This document shows, one piece after another, positions 1-7,466 of a stretch of 32,513 nt of DNA. The position numbers and the translations under genes were made by a program. Source of the stretch: Streptomyces flavotricini. GTDB lineage: Bacteria; Actinomycetota; Actinomycetes; Streptomycetales; Streptomycetaceae. Where the stretch lies: contig NZ_JAINUL010000001.1 in assembly GCF_020639365.1 (NCBI RefSeq), positions 7,053,069 through 7,085,581 of the forward strand. Reading direction: 5' to 3'. The first letter of the stretch is position 1. Every line of letters begins with the position of its first letter. A model generated the notes under the pieces. That model was not told the DNA's origin and ran no database searches. It worked only from the letters and a program-made list of their open reading frames with translations.

Positions 1-1319
1 CCCCGGCCCGCCCCGGCCCGGCCGGGGCGCAGGAAGCGGAAGCCGCGGCCGAGGCCGTGGCCCAGGCCGCGGCCACCGCCCGGACCGTCGACAACCGGTT
101 CTGGTACTCGTACGCGCACTGGCGGGCCGGCACCCACCGCGGCACCGCCGCCCTCGACGGCGCCCGCCCCGGCCTGGTGATCGACACACCGGCCGGCCAC
201 ACCGAGTACACCGATCCGCACACCGCGAAGAAGGGCACCTGGGAGTACGCGGTCTGGACCTCCCCGGTGCACCGCTGCGGCGTGCCCGGCACCGAGGCCA
301 TCGCCTCCTGGAACGCCCACACCCCGGCCGGTACCTGGATCCAGATCGAGCTGCGCGCCACCTACGGCGGCGGGGCCACCACCCCCTGGTACGTGATGGG
401 CCGCTGGGCCTCAGGCGACGGCGACATCCGCCGCACCTCCGTGGACGGCCAGACCGACGGCAGTTCCACCGTGTGGACGGACACCCTGGCCGTCGACGCC
501 CCCGCGAAGGCGAACGGGGTGCGGATCGCGCACTGGCAGCTGCGCCTGACCCTCCACCGCAGGCCCGGCGCCGCCCAGGGGCCGACGGTGTGGCTGGCCG
601 GAGCCATGGTCTCCGACGTCCCGGACCGGTTCACCGTCCCCGCGTCCGTCCCCTCGCGCCAGGCCCACGAGCTGAAGGTCCCCCGCTACTCGCAGGAGGT
701 CCACAAGGGCCGGTACCCGCAGTACGACAACGGCGGCGAGGCCTGGTGCAGCCCCACCTCCTCCCAGATGGCCATCGAGTACTGGGGCCGCAAGCCGGCC
801 GCCGGGGACCTGGCCTGGGTCGATTCCCGCTACCCCGACCCGCAGGTCTGCCACGCGGCCCGGTCCACCTACGACAGTGCGTACAAGGGCTGCGGCAACT
901 GGCCCTTCAACGCCGCGTACGCCGCCACGTACCCGGACCTGGCGGGGGTCGTGACCAGGCTCCGCTCCCTCGCCGATCTGGAGGCCCTGGTCCGCTCGGG
1001 CATTCCGGTGATCACCTCGCAGTCCTTCCGGGCGGAGGAGCTGACGGGAGCGGGCTACGGGACCGCGGGCCACCTGATGATCGTCGTCGGCTTCACCGCC
1101 TCCGGGGACGTGGTCGCCAACGACCCCAACTCGCCCGACGACACGGCGGTTCGCCGCGTGTACAAGCGCCGGGAGTGGGAGAACGCCTGGTTGCGGACGA
1201 AGCGCCACAACTCGGCCGGAAAGGTGGCGTCCGGCTCCGGGGGCGTCTGCTACCTGTACGCCCCGGCCCGCCCGAGCGCCATCCAGCTCGGGGCCCTGCG
1301 GGCGGTCGGGGTGCTGTGA
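1..1319 (+). CDS. C39-family (papain-fold) peptidase, 5' end outside window
   Basis: The frame is already open at base 3, so the gene begins upstream; the GTG at 57 is only an internal in-frame start and any signal peptide lies outside the window. Counting from that GTG, residues 1-200 form a beta-rich, Trp-rich N-terminal region of unknown fold. From about residue 205 there is a Peptidase_C39_2-like domain: nucleophile Cys231 in AWCSPTSSQM, His339 in AGHLMIVVGF, and Asn355-Asp356 in VANDPNSPDD, the Cys-His-Asn/Asp order expected for the family. Such Streptomyces proteins are usually exported, so an extracytoplasmic cysteine peptidase is likely; the substrate is unknown. It ends with TGA at 1317-1319, 97 bp before the SPW gene, which has its own promoter. 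Confidence 0.8.
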   Translation, partial: PARPGPAGAQEAEAAAEAVAQAAATARTVDNRFWYSYAHWRAGTHRGTAALDGARPGLVIDTPAGHTEYTDPHTAKKGTWEYAVWTSPVHRCGVPGTEAIASWNAHTPAGTWIQIELRATYGGGATTPWYVMGRWASGDGDIRRTSVDGQTDGSSTVWTDTLAVDAPAKANGVRIAHWQLRLTLHRRPGAAQGPTVWLAGAMVSDVPDRFTVPASVPSRQAHELKVPRYSQEVHKGRYPQYDNGGEAWCSPTSSQMAIEYWGRKPAAGDLAWVDSRYPDPQVCHAARSTYDSAYKGCGNWPFNAAYAATYPDLAGVVTRLRSLADLEALVRSGIPVITSQSFRAEELTGAGYGTAGHLMIVVGFTASGDVVANDPNSPDDTAVRRVYKRREWENAWLRTKRHNSAGKVASGSGGVCYLYAPARPSAIQLGALRAVGVL

Positions 1320-1341
1320 CCGGATTGCCGGAAATTTTCCA

Positions 1342-1373
1342 TTGACCGCGGCGGGAGATAAGCGGAATATAAA
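1342..1373 (+). promoter_or_regulatory. Candidate sigma-70-type promoter for the SPW-repeat gene
   Basis: TTGACC at 1342-1347 is a near-consensus -35 box. With a 17-bp spacer it is followed by GAATAT (1365-1370), which overlaps a better TATAAA at 1368-1373 (20-bp spacer). The stretch is strikingly AT-rich for this genome. It lies 44-75 bp upstream of the ATG at 1417, whose Shine-Dalgarno AGGAGG is at 1401-1406. Which -10 is used cannot be decided by eye. Confidence 0.5.
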
Positions 1374-1416
1374 GTCGTAAAGGGCACATAAAGGCTTCTA
1401 CAGGAGGCGGCCCGCC

Positions 1417-1839
1417 ATGACCACCCACAGCATCGAACACCACCCCGACCTCGCCGAGATGCGCTCCCGGTTCGAGCGGGTCACCAGCACCCCCGCCGCC
1501 CAGGCCGTGGAGGCACTGGCCCTCATCACGGGCCTGTACCTGGCGGCCTCGCCCTGGATCGCCGGGTTCAGCGGACTCGGCTCGCTGGCGATCAACAACC
1601 TGATCGCCGGCGTGGCGTACTGCCTGTGCATGAGCGGGCTCGGTTCCGCTTACGAGCGCACCCACGCGATGGCCTGGACGGCGGTCGCCATCGGAGCCTG
1701 GACGATCGTGGCTCCGTGGGTCATCGCCGGTGACGTCAGCACCACCCGCAGCGTGGTCAGCAACGTCATCACCGGCGGCGTCGCCCTGTTGCTCGCGCTC
1801 TCCATGGCGGGCATGGCGGGCCGCGACCGCACCACCTGA
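1417..1839 (+). CDS. SPW-repeat integral membrane protein
   Basis: A 140-aa protein carrying two copies of the SPW repeat, the motif that names this small bacterial membrane family: LYLAASPWIAGFSG near residue 45 and WTIVAPWVIAGD near residue 92. Each copy is flanked by hydrophobic segments, giving about four predicted membrane spans; the first 35 residues are polar and probably cytoplasmic. The start is supported by AGGAGG about 10 bp upstream. The family has no established biochemical role. The gene is monocistronic by appearance, with a promoter at 1342-1373 and a strong hairpin at 1867-1903 downstream. Confidence 0.85.
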   Translation: MTTHSIEHHPDLAEMRSRFERVTSTPAAQAVEALALITGLYLAASPWIAGFSGLGSLAINNLIAGVAYCLCMSGLGSAYERTHAMAWTAVAIGAWTIVAPWVIAGDVSTTRSVVSNVITGGVALLLALSMAGMAGRDRTT

Positions 1840-1868
1840 CCCTCGTACGCGCCTGACCCTCGTACGCG
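1835..1868 (+). repeat. Perfect 17-bp tandem duplication spanning the SPW stop codon
   Basis: CCTGACCCTCGTACGCG occurs twice head to tail (1835-1851 and 1852-1868). The first copy contains the TGA stop of the SPW gene; the second lies in the 3' untranslated region and runs into the terminator stem. It looks like a recent replication-slippage duplication. Confidence 0.9.
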
Positions 1869-1903
1869 CCGGGCCCCGGCCGTGAACCGGCCGGGGCCCG
1901 GCG
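1867..1903 (+). terminator. Strong hairpin terminator after the SPW gene
   Basis: Perfect inverted repeat with 16-bp GC-only arms (1867-1882 and 1888-1903) around a 5-nt TGAAC loop. There is no T-tract, as is common for Streptomyces terminators. Confidence 0.8.
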
Positions 1904-1984
1904 GCGTGCAGGGGCGCGTGATACGTGCCACGCGTGACGATCGTCTCTACCGCGAAAGCCGCGAACGCTGTCACATTGGACGGC

Positions 1985-2137
1985 ATGACCGCATACAGCA
2001 CCTCCCTCACCGCCCGCGCACGGAACCTCGTCCGGACCGGTGGCCCCAAGGACCACTCCAAGTGGCTCGAGCACGTGCTCGGCTGGACTCTGGTGGTCGT
2101 CGTGGCCATGTTCGTCACGCAGGTCGGCTGGCTCTGA
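1985..2137 (+). CDS. SCO1431-family small membrane protein
   Basis: A 50-aa protein matching the SCO1431 family as I remember it: a basic N-terminus, the block RTGGPKDHSKWLEHVLGW around residues 17-34, and one C-terminal membrane span TLVVVVAMFVTQVGWL. The frame is open from 1925, but the ATG at 1985 gives the usual family length. No good Shine-Dalgarno is seen; GGACGG sits directly before the ATG, so initiation may be weak or leaderless. Function is unknown. It converges on the DUF6114 gene. Confidence 0.75.
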   Translation: MTAYSTSLTARARNLVRTGGPKDHSKWLEHVLGWTLVVVVAMFVTQVGWL

Positions 2138-2187
2138 CCTGCGGGCCTGCGGGCCTGCGGGCCCGCGGTCCGTGGACGCGCAGGCCC
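2138..2187. terminator. Repeat-rich hairpin between convergent genes
   Basis: Three head-to-tail copies of CCTGCGGG (2138-2145, 2146-2153, 2154-2161) begin immediately after the SCO1431-type stop codon. The last two copies supply GGGCCTGCG (2151-2159), which pairs perfectly with CGCAGGCCC (2179-2187). It could end transcription from either side. Confidence 0.5.
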
Positions 2188-2207
2188 GGACGCCCGCGTG
2201 CCCGCGC

Positions 2208-3176
2208 CTACGAGGCCTCCAGCCGCAGGCCGTCCGTGACGATCAGGTCCGAGGTGACCAGCGCCTGCTCCGCGCTGACCCGGGTCATGAAGACGAACGG
2301 CGGGATCACCGGGGGAGCGGGCAGACCGTCCGGGCTGAAGGTGACGCACAGCAGGCCTTCGATGCAGCCGCTGAACTTCGTCAGGTACAAGGTCACATTG
2401 CCCCGTAGTTCGAGGGACGTGGCGGCCAGTCCGTACTCCTCGTGGCCGTCATGGGTGCGCAGCCGGTAGTCGGCCAGCGAAGCCGCGTGCATCTTCAGCA
2501 CCAGCACCCTCAGCGGCCCGTCGGCCGTGGCGACCTCGGTGACCCCCGCGAAGGTGAAGCCCTGCGGGGCGAAGAGCGAGGTGGCGACGCTCGGGGGAGT
2601 CCGGGTTGCCGTCGGCGGCCCGCCGGGCCCGCCCGCCGCCCTGGCCGGCGGGGCTCCGGTCGCCAGCGCGGCCGCCAGCAGCACCGGCAGTACGGCGGCG
2701 AGCGCCCGCGGACCGCTGCCGTGTGCCTCGTGTTCACACGGGTCCTGCCCGCCCGTGGCCCCGGGTGCCGCTCCGGCAGGGAGCGGCGTCCACCCGAAGG
2801 CCAGCGCGCTCCCGGCGATCCCGAGCAGCATGCCGACCAGGAAGCCGCCCAGGTTGGTCGCCAGGAACGACAGCACCGACAGCAGCAGGGCGTGGACGGA
2901 GACGTACGCCCGGGCCTGCGGCAGGAACCACAGGGACAGGCCCGCCACGACGAGCGCGGCCCCGATCCCGATCGCCGCGATCCCGCCGGGACCCAGGCTC
3001 ACCAGCACGGTCAGCGGGGAGAGCGGGACCAGCAGCAGCTCGGCCCCGCCCAGGACGATCAGCAGCCCGCCCCAGAAGGGCCGGGTCCGGCGCCAGGTGC
3101 GCAGCCGCCGCCGCTGCCGCGCAAACGGCGGCGACAGCGACGGTGACAGCGACGGCCGAGGGCGCTTCAGAAGCAC
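2208..3176 (-). CDS. DUF6114 domain membrane protein
   Basis: The 322-aa product begins with a basic stretch (RQRRRLRTWRRTRPFWGG), the hallmark start of DUF6114, followed by about four membrane segments: GLLIVLGGAELLLVPLS, VSLGPGGIAAIGIGAALVV, LSLWFLPQ, and SVLSFLATNLGGFLVGMLLG. After the DUF6114 part there is a second hydrophobic segment (ALAAVLPVLLAAALATGA) and a roughly 130-residue soluble domain with two cysteines (SGCIEGLLC), so the protein is longer than a minimal DUF6114 protein. I placed the start at the GTG at 3176 because it overlaps the end of the DUF6230 gene by 10 bp, the usual coupled arrangement of this pair, and sits just ahead of the basic motif. The open frame continues to 3887 only as a shadow of DUF6230. 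Function unknown; probably a membrane partner of the DUF6230 protein. Confidence 0.8.
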   Translation of the reverse strand: MLLKRPRPSLSPSLSPPFARQRRRLRTWRRTRPFWGGLLIVLGGAELLLVPLSPLTVLVSLGPGGIAAIGIGAALVVAGLSLWFLPQARAYVSVHALLLSVLSFLATNLGGFLVGMLLGIAGSALAFGWTPLPAGAAPGATGGQDPCEHEAHGSGPRALAAVLPVLLAAALATGAPPARAAGGPGGPPTATRTPPSVATSLFAPQGFTFAGVTEVATADGPLRVLVLKMHAASLADYRLRTHDGHEEYGLAATSLELRGNVTLYLTKFSGCIEGLLCVTFSPDGLPAPPVIPPFVFMTRVSAEQALVTSDLIVTDGLRLEAS

Positions 3177-3817
3177 TTCTTGCCGTCCAGGCCGACGCTC
3201 AGCCGCATGCCCTTGAGGCGGAAGTTCCCGCCGGTCGCGGACCAGGCGTGCGATTTCACCCCGACGACCTCGATGTCCCCGGCCTGGAGGCCGAACTTCC
3301 CGGGCTCCCCCTTGACCCCGTCCACCCGGTCGAGGGTCGAGGCGTCCCGGCCGATCTGCGCCGTGCCGAAGGTCGCGTCGCCGTCGAGGTCCTCGCCGTC
3401 GATGACGAGGTTGCTCGCCGTGACCTCGCCCGCCGGACCGCCGGCGGTCAGTTTGAAGACCACCGTGCCCAGCGGGGTGTCCACCTCGGCGGCCTGGCAG
3501 ATGTCGGTGAGCGTGGCCTCGCCGATGCCGAGCAGCGCGACCGGATGCCCCTTGCCGTCGACGGAGCGGTCCGTCTGCACGTACGAGGCCAGGCCCTTGC
3601 TGCTCAGCTTGGAGGAGGAGACCTGGAAACTCGTCCCCGAGACGGCGAAGGACGCGGCGAGCGCGCCCTGCGCCATGACCACGCCCATCGCCCCGACCGC
3701 GAGGACCGCGGGCACCGCCACGGCGGCCGACTTCCGCCAGCGGACCCGTCCTTCGCGCCCGCGGGCCGCGTCCGTGACGCCGCCCGCACCTTCGTCCGTG
3801 TCCCTGTCCGTGCTCAT
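3167..3817 (-). CDS. DUF6230 family protein
   Basis: A 216-aa protein with a charged N-terminus, one membrane anchor or signal-anchor at about residues 29-55 (SAAVAVPAVLAVGAMGVVMA), and a beta-rich domain (AASFAVSGTSFQVSSSKL onward) ending in KKCF. This matches DUF6230, found in Streptomyces next to DUF6114. The start ATG at 3817 has GGGAGG about 9 nt upstream on the mRNA. It is first in a two-gene leftward operon and divergent from the TetR gene (99-bp gap), so control by that regulator is plausible. The extracytoplasmic location is inferred from the N-terminal anchor. Confidence 0.8.
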   Translation of the reverse strand: MSTDRDTDEGAGGVTDAARGREGRVRWRKSAAVAVPAVLAVGAMGVVMAQGALAASFAVSGTSFQVSSSKLSSKGLASYVQTDRSVDGKGHPVALLGIGEATLTDICQAAEVDTPLGTVVFKLTAGGPAGEVTASNLVIDGEDLDGDATFGTAQIGRDASTLDRVDGVKGEPGKFGLQAGDIEVVGVKSHAWSATGGNFRLKGMRLSVGLDGKKCF

Positions 3818-3869
3818 GGAAGTGCCTCCCGTACGTCGTCCGTGCGCAGGGGAAGTGCATGAGACAGGT

Positions 3870-3897
3870 CTGCCATACTGCGGGCATCCTGTGGCAG
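3870..3897. promoter_or_regulatory. Candidate operator/promoter between DUF6230 and TetR genes
   Basis: CTGCCA (3870-3875) and TGGCAG (3892-3897) form a 6-bp inverted repeat with a 16-bp spacer in the 99-bp divergent gap. On the minus strand TCGAAC followed after 16 bp by CAGTAT reads as a plausible promoter for the DUF6230 gene, and the dyad overlaps it. TetR-type repressors often bind such sites; this is inference only. Confidence 0.4.
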
Positions 3898-3916
3898 TTC
3901 GAGGCTAGGGCCGAAT

Positions 3917-4642
3917 TTGAATAATAGTCAACAGCGGGGCGCGAGCGAGCGTTCGCAGGTCCGCAGGGCCGAACTCATCGCGACCGGGCGCAAGTTGTTC
4001 GCCGACACCTCGTACGACGCGCTCTCCATGGACGACATCGCCAAACAGGCGGGCGTCGCCAAGGGGTTGATCTACTACTACTTCAAGAGCAAGCGGGGCT
4101 ACTACCTCGCCATCGTCGAGGACTCGGTGGCCGAGCTCGTCGCCCGCGCCGCCGGGGAACCGGACCTGCCCAAGGCCGAGCGGGTGCGCCGCACCATCGA
4201 CGGCTACCTCCACTACGCCGAGCACCACCAGGCCGCCTACCGCACCATCGTCACCGGGGGAGTGGGCTCGGACGCCGAGGTGCTCGCCATCCGCGACGCG
4301 GTGCGCGAGGAGCTGGTGGCCACCATCGCCGAAGGCGCGTACGGGCGCCGTGCCGTCCCGCCGCTCGCCCGGCTCGCGCTGGTCGGCTGGCTGTCCGGGG
4401 TCGAGGGGACCACGCTGGAGTGGATCGGCGCCCGGGCGGCAGACGCCGAGGTCGGAGCGGGAGCGGACGGCGATGCGGAATCCGCCGCGCGACAGCCCGA
4501 CCGGGACCGGATCGGCGCCCTCCTCGTCCGCCAGCTGCGCGCCACGCTGACCGTGATCGGGGAGTTCGTCCCCGAGTGTCCGCCTCCACCACTGCCCGAA
4601 GACGCGTTCGAGATAACGGGTGATCTTGCCCCAGTGACGTGA
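3917..4642 (+). CDS. TetR/AcrR family transcriptional regulator
   Basis: A 241-aa regulator. The N-terminal helix-turn-helix domain is clear: RRAELIATGRKLFADTSYDA, then SMDDIAKQAGVAKGLIYYYF around residues 33-52, followed by KSKRGYYLAIV. The all-helical C-terminal ligand domain ends in a variable acidic tail. The only in-frame start before the domain is TTG at 3917, with weak AGGG upstream. It is transcribed away from DUF6230-DUF6114 and 158 bp ahead of the acyl-CoA dehydrogenase gene; it may control either side. The ligand cannot be read from the sequence. Confidence 0.85.
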   Translation: MNNSQQRGASERSQVRRAELIATGRKLFADTSYDALSMDDIAKQAGVAKGLIYYYFKSKRGYYLAIVEDSVAELVARAAGEPDLPKAERVRRTIDGYLHYAEHHQAAYRTIVTGGVGSDAEVLAIRDAVREELVATIAEGAYGRRAVPPLARLALVGWLSGVEGTTLEWIGARAADAEVGAGADGDAESAARQPDRDRIGALLVRQLRATLTVIGEFVPECPPPPLPEDAFEITGDLAPVT

Positions 4643-4800
4643 CGACCCTGATCGGGCATACTCAAGCCGCCCGCAGCCACTGATCTGCCGCTTCCGTGAT
4701 CCGGGAGGGCAGTATCGGCTGTGAGAAGCACCGAGACCCGGCGGCCCGTCCCACACCTCACGTGCCGCCGCCGTGCCCGATGAGGGAGGAGAGCGCCGCC

Positions 4801-5973
4801 ATGACTGACCGCGCCCCGCAGCCGGTGGACCGTCAGCTGCCCACCGAGGAGTCCCGGGATCTCCTCGCGCTCGTTCGAGAGATCGCCCAGCGGGAGATCC
4901 GCCCCGTGGCCGCCGACGAGGAGGACGCCGGCACGTTCCCGCGCGCGATCTTCACCCTCCTGTCCGAAGCCGGCCTGCTCGGTCTCCCGTACGCCGGCGA
5001 GTACGGCGGCGGCGAGCAGCCGTACGAGGTCTACCTCCAGGTCCTGGAGGAGCTCGCGGCGGCCCGCCTGACCGTCGGGCTGGGCGTCAGCGTGCACTCC
5101 CTGTCCTGCCACGGCCTGGCCGGGTACGGCACCGAGGAGCAGCAGAAGGCCCACCTGCCCGCGATGCTCGGCGGCGGCCTGCTCGGCGCGTACTGCCTCT
5201 CCGAGCCGGCCTCGGGCTCCGATGCCGCCTCGCTGACCACCAAGGCCGTACGCGATGGCGACGGCTGGATCATCACCGGCACCAAGGCCTGGATCACCCA
5301 CGGCGGGGTCGCCGACTTCTACACCGTCCTCGCGCGCACCGGCGGCGAGGGCCCCAAGGGCATCACCGCCTTCCTGGTGCCCGGCGACGCGGAGGGCCTG
5401 ACGGCCGCCGTCCCCGAGAAGAAGATGGGCATGAAGGGCTCGCCCACCGCCCAGCTGCACTTCGACGGGGTCCGCATCCCGGACACCCGCCGCATCGGGG
5501 AGGAGGGCCAGGGCTTCACCATCGCGCTGGCCGCCCTGGATGCGGGCCGCCTCGGCATCGCCGCCTGCGCCATCGGCGTCGCGCAGGCCGCCCTGGACGA
5601 GGCCCTCACGTACGCCCTGGACCGCAAGCAGTTCGGGCACCCCATCGCGGACTTCCAGGGCCTGCGCTTCATGCTCGCCGACATGGCGACCAAGATCGAG
5701 GCCGGCCGGGCGCTGTACCTGTCGGCGGCGCGGCTGCGCGACGCGGGCAAGCCCTTCTCCCGCCAGGCGGCGATGGCGAAGCTGTTCTGCACGGACGCCG
5801 CGATGGCCGTCACCACGGACGCCGTCCAGGTCCTCGGCGGCTACGGCTACACCGCCGACTTCCCGGTGGAGCGCCTGATGCGCGAGGCGAAGGTCCTCCA
5901 GATCGTCGAGGGCACCAACCAGATCCAGCGCATGGTCATCGCCCGACACCTGGCGGGCCCGGAGTCGCGTTGA
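4801..5973 (+). CDS. Acyl-CoA dehydrogenase
   Basis: A 390-aa FAD enzyme that introduces the alpha-beta double bond into acyl-CoA. Family signatures are intact: AYCLSEPASGSDAASLTT for flavin/substrate binding, the middle beta domain (GWIITGTKAWITHGG), and the C-terminal helical domain with DRKQFGHPIADFQGLRFMLADMA and QVLGGYGYTADFPVERLMRE. The catalytic base is the Glu of VEGTNQIQR near the C-terminus, as in short-chain and branched-chain enzymes. ATG 4801 is preceded by AGGGAGGA at 4783-4790; the open frame extends to 4696 but without family sequence. The substrate chain length cannot be told. A role in fatty-acid or branched-chain amino-acid catabolism under the neighbouring TetR gene is likely. 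Confidence 0.93.
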   Translation: MTDRAPQPVDRQLPTEESRDLLALVREIAQREIRPVAADEEDAGTFPRAIFTLLSEAGLLGLPYAGEYGGGEQPYEVYLQVLEELAAARLTVGLGVSVHSLSCHGLAGYGTEEQQKAHLPAMLGGGLLGAYCLSEPASGSDAASLTTKAVRDGDGWIITGTKAWITHGGVADFYTVLARTGGEGPKGITAFLVPGDAEGLTAAVPEKKMGMKGSPTAQLHFDGVRIPDTRRIGEEGQGFTIALAALDAGRLGIAACAIGVAQAALDEALTYALDRKQFGHPIADFQGLRFMLADMATKIEAGRALYLSAARLRDAGKPFSRQAAMAKLFCTDAAMAVTTDAVQVLGGYGYTADFPVERLMREAKVLQIVEGTNQIQRMVIARHLAGPESR

Positions 5974-6011
5974 CGGCGGGCCTCGTCCTGGAGGTGCACC
6001 CGGCCCGGCCG

Positions 6012-6039
6012 ACGCCGAACTGAACGAGCTGTTCGGCGT
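6012..6039 (+). terminator. Hairpin after the acyl-CoA dehydrogenase gene
   Basis: ACGCCGAAC (6012-6020) and GTTCGGCGT (6031-6039) form a perfect 9-bp stem around a 10-nt loop, 39 bp after the stop codon, between two convergent genes. No T-tract follows. Confidence 0.55.
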
Positions 6040-6121
6040 GGCCTGACCGGGCCACCGGACGGCCTCGTTCGGGGCGGTGGCTGCACGTGGACGACGAGCC
6101 GCCCCTGCGGACGCCCCCTGG

Positions 6122-6952
6122 CTAGGGGGTGTCGTCCCCGACCGGCAGCGGCTTCGCGTCGTGGTTGACGAAGAGGTCCTGGCGCGCGGCGGGGTGGTCG
6201 GCCGGCGGGGCGTTGGACACCGCGTTGTAGCTGATCAGGGCGAGGGTGCGGGCGCGCGAGGAGCGGTTCGGGCCCGAGCTGTGCACCAGGTTGCCATGGA
6301 AGAAGACCACCGTGCCCGCCGGGCCGGTGGCCTCGTGCACGGCCCGGGTGCGGGCGAGCTCCTCGGCCGAGGGGTCCGGGAGGGCGCAGGCGTTCCGGTT
6401 CGACGTGATCCAGGCCCAGTCGCCCGCCTCGCTGCCGCTCTCGCCGCTCTCGTCGCGCCCGTCGTTCCCGGAGGCGGCGGCGGTCGTCGGCGGGTCGGCG
6501 TGCGTGCCCGGGACCAGGCGCAGCGGCCCGTTCTCCTCGGTGACCTCGTCCAGGAACACGGCGGCGGTGAGCGCCGCCGGACGCCGCATCCCGTCGGCGG
6601 CCCGCCAGAAGTCGAAGTCCCGGTGCCACTGCCAGCGGTCGCCGTGCCGGGCGGCTTTCGGATTGACCTTCCACTGGTACACGTACATGTCCTCGCCGAG
6701 GAGCAGCCGGGCCAGCGCGGTGAGGGGTGACGCCTCGGCCAGCGCCTGCCAGGGGCCGCCTCTGCGGTGGAGTCCGTAGACGGCGCGCACGGTCGTTCCG
6801 TCCTCCTCGAAGAACCGCTGCGGTCCCTCCTCGGCGAGTACGGAAGGGAGTTCCCCGGTCAGGGGAGCCCATATCTCGTGCGGGGTGATCGGAGGTACGA
6901 CGACAAAGCCGTCGCGCCGGTATGCGGCAAGGAGCCGCTTCGGGTCGGTCAT
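6122..6952 (-). CDS. Phytanoyl-CoA dioxygenase (PhyH) family protein
   Basis: A 276-aa member of the non-haem Fe(II)/2-oxoglutarate oxygenases of the PhyH/EctD group. From ATG 6952, the iron ligands are His110 and Asp112 in WQWHRDFDFW and His224 in GNLVHSSGPNRS, with Arg230 or Arg233 placed to hold 2-oxoglutarate. The block ENGPLRLVPGTHAD is typical of the family. A frame extension to 7006 adds only a basic unlikely leader, so I prefer 6952, though no clear Shine-Dalgarno is visible. Residues 158-177 (Gly/Ser/Glu/Asp-rich) look like a variable surface loop. It resembles ectoine hydroxylase, but no ectABC genes are nearby and the EctD substrate motif is not exact, so the substrate is open. Confidence 0.85.
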   Translation of the reverse strand: MTDPKRLLAAYRRDGFVVVPPITPHEIWAPLTGELPSVLAEEGPQRFFEEDGTTVRAVYGLHRRGGPWQALAEASPLTALARLLLGEDMYVYQWKVNPKAARHGDRWQWHRDFDFWRAADGMRRPAALTAAVFLDEVTEENGPLRLVPGTHADPPTTAAASGNDGRDESGESGSEAGDWAWITSNRNACALPDPSAEELARTRAVHEATGPAGTVVFFHGNLVHSSGPNRSSRARTLALISYNAVSNAPPADHPAARQDLFVNHDAKPLPVGDDTP

Positions 6953-7065
6953 GCGCCCAGGGTGCGGCCGGGCCCGCGCCCGGGCGAGGCAGCACGGGGA
7001 GCGCACAGGGAGGGCGCCGGGTCATTTCCGGCCGCTCCCCACGAGCCGCTCCCCCGAGCCGCCAC

Positions 7066-7347
7066 CTACTCGCCGCCTCCGTAGAGCGGACCCGACGGCC
7101 AGATCGGGGAGGTGGCGACCCGGGACCACTCCGGATCGCGGCGGCCCGGCAGGGTGCGCCCGTCGGCGGCCCAACGGGCCAGCAGCGCATGGTAGATGGG
7201 CGGGTCCGACTGCCGCTGCGGAACCGATTCTTCGTGACGCGGAACCGATTCTTCGCAGCCGGGCGGCGCCGGGCGCCGTCGACGTCCCGTTCGTGTCCCA
7301 TGGCTCTCGAGCGTGGTCATACCGGGCCAACGCGTCACCCGACGCAC
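7066..7347 (-). CDS. Small conserved-looking hypothetical protein
   Basis: Up to 93 aa from a GTG at 7347, or 84 aa from ATG 7320 (MTTLESHG). Neither start has a strong Shine-Dalgarno. The C-terminal half, PIYHALLARWAADGRTLPGR followed by RDPEWSRVATSPIWPSG, reads like a genuine small folded domain and resembles short Streptomyces hypothetical proteins I have seen; the N-terminal half is basic and disordered. The middle contains an in-frame 21-bp-period duplication encoding EESVPRH/EESVPQR. It lies upstream of the PhyH gene on the same strand with a 113-bp gap. No function can be assigned, and part or all of it could be regulatory DNA instead. Confidence 0.45.
   Translation of the reverse strand: MRRVTRWPGMTTLESHGTRTGRRRRPAPPGCEESVPRHEESVPQRQSDPPIYHALLARWAADGRTLPGRRDPEWSRVATSPIWPSGPLYGGGE
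7218..7255. repeat. Two 17-bp direct repeats at exact 21-bp spacing
   Basis: GCGGAACCGATTCTTCG occurs at 7218-7234 and 7239-7255, separated by TGAC. Each copy contains the partial dyad GAA-N4-TTC. The 21-bp period is two helical turns and also seven codons of the small minus-strand ORF. Confidence 0.9.
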
Positions 7348-7409
7348 GGGTAACCGCCCCCGCCCTCCGGGTATCCGTTCGAGGCGTCCCCAACGCGACG
7401 ACGTCCTGT

Positions 7410-7452
7410 GGCCAGACGTGCCGGGCTGTCAGGGAGTGCCACACGTCTGGCC
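7410..7452. promoter_or_regulatory. Long dyad upstream of the DUF7065/phosphotransferase pair
   Basis: GGCCAGACGTG (7410-7420) and CACGTCTGGCC (7442-7452) are perfect 11-bp inverted arms with a 21-bp centre, 63 bp before the ATG at 7515. The centre-to-centre distance is 32 bp, about three helical turns, fitting either a cooperative operator or a transcript hairpin. Confidence 0.55.
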
Positions 7453-7466
7453 CCGAGCGCGGTATC

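Noticed and set aside
6122..6952. Ectoine hydroxylase EctD
   Set aside because: Iron ligands fit the family but the EctD-specific motif is inexact and no ectABC genes are nearby.
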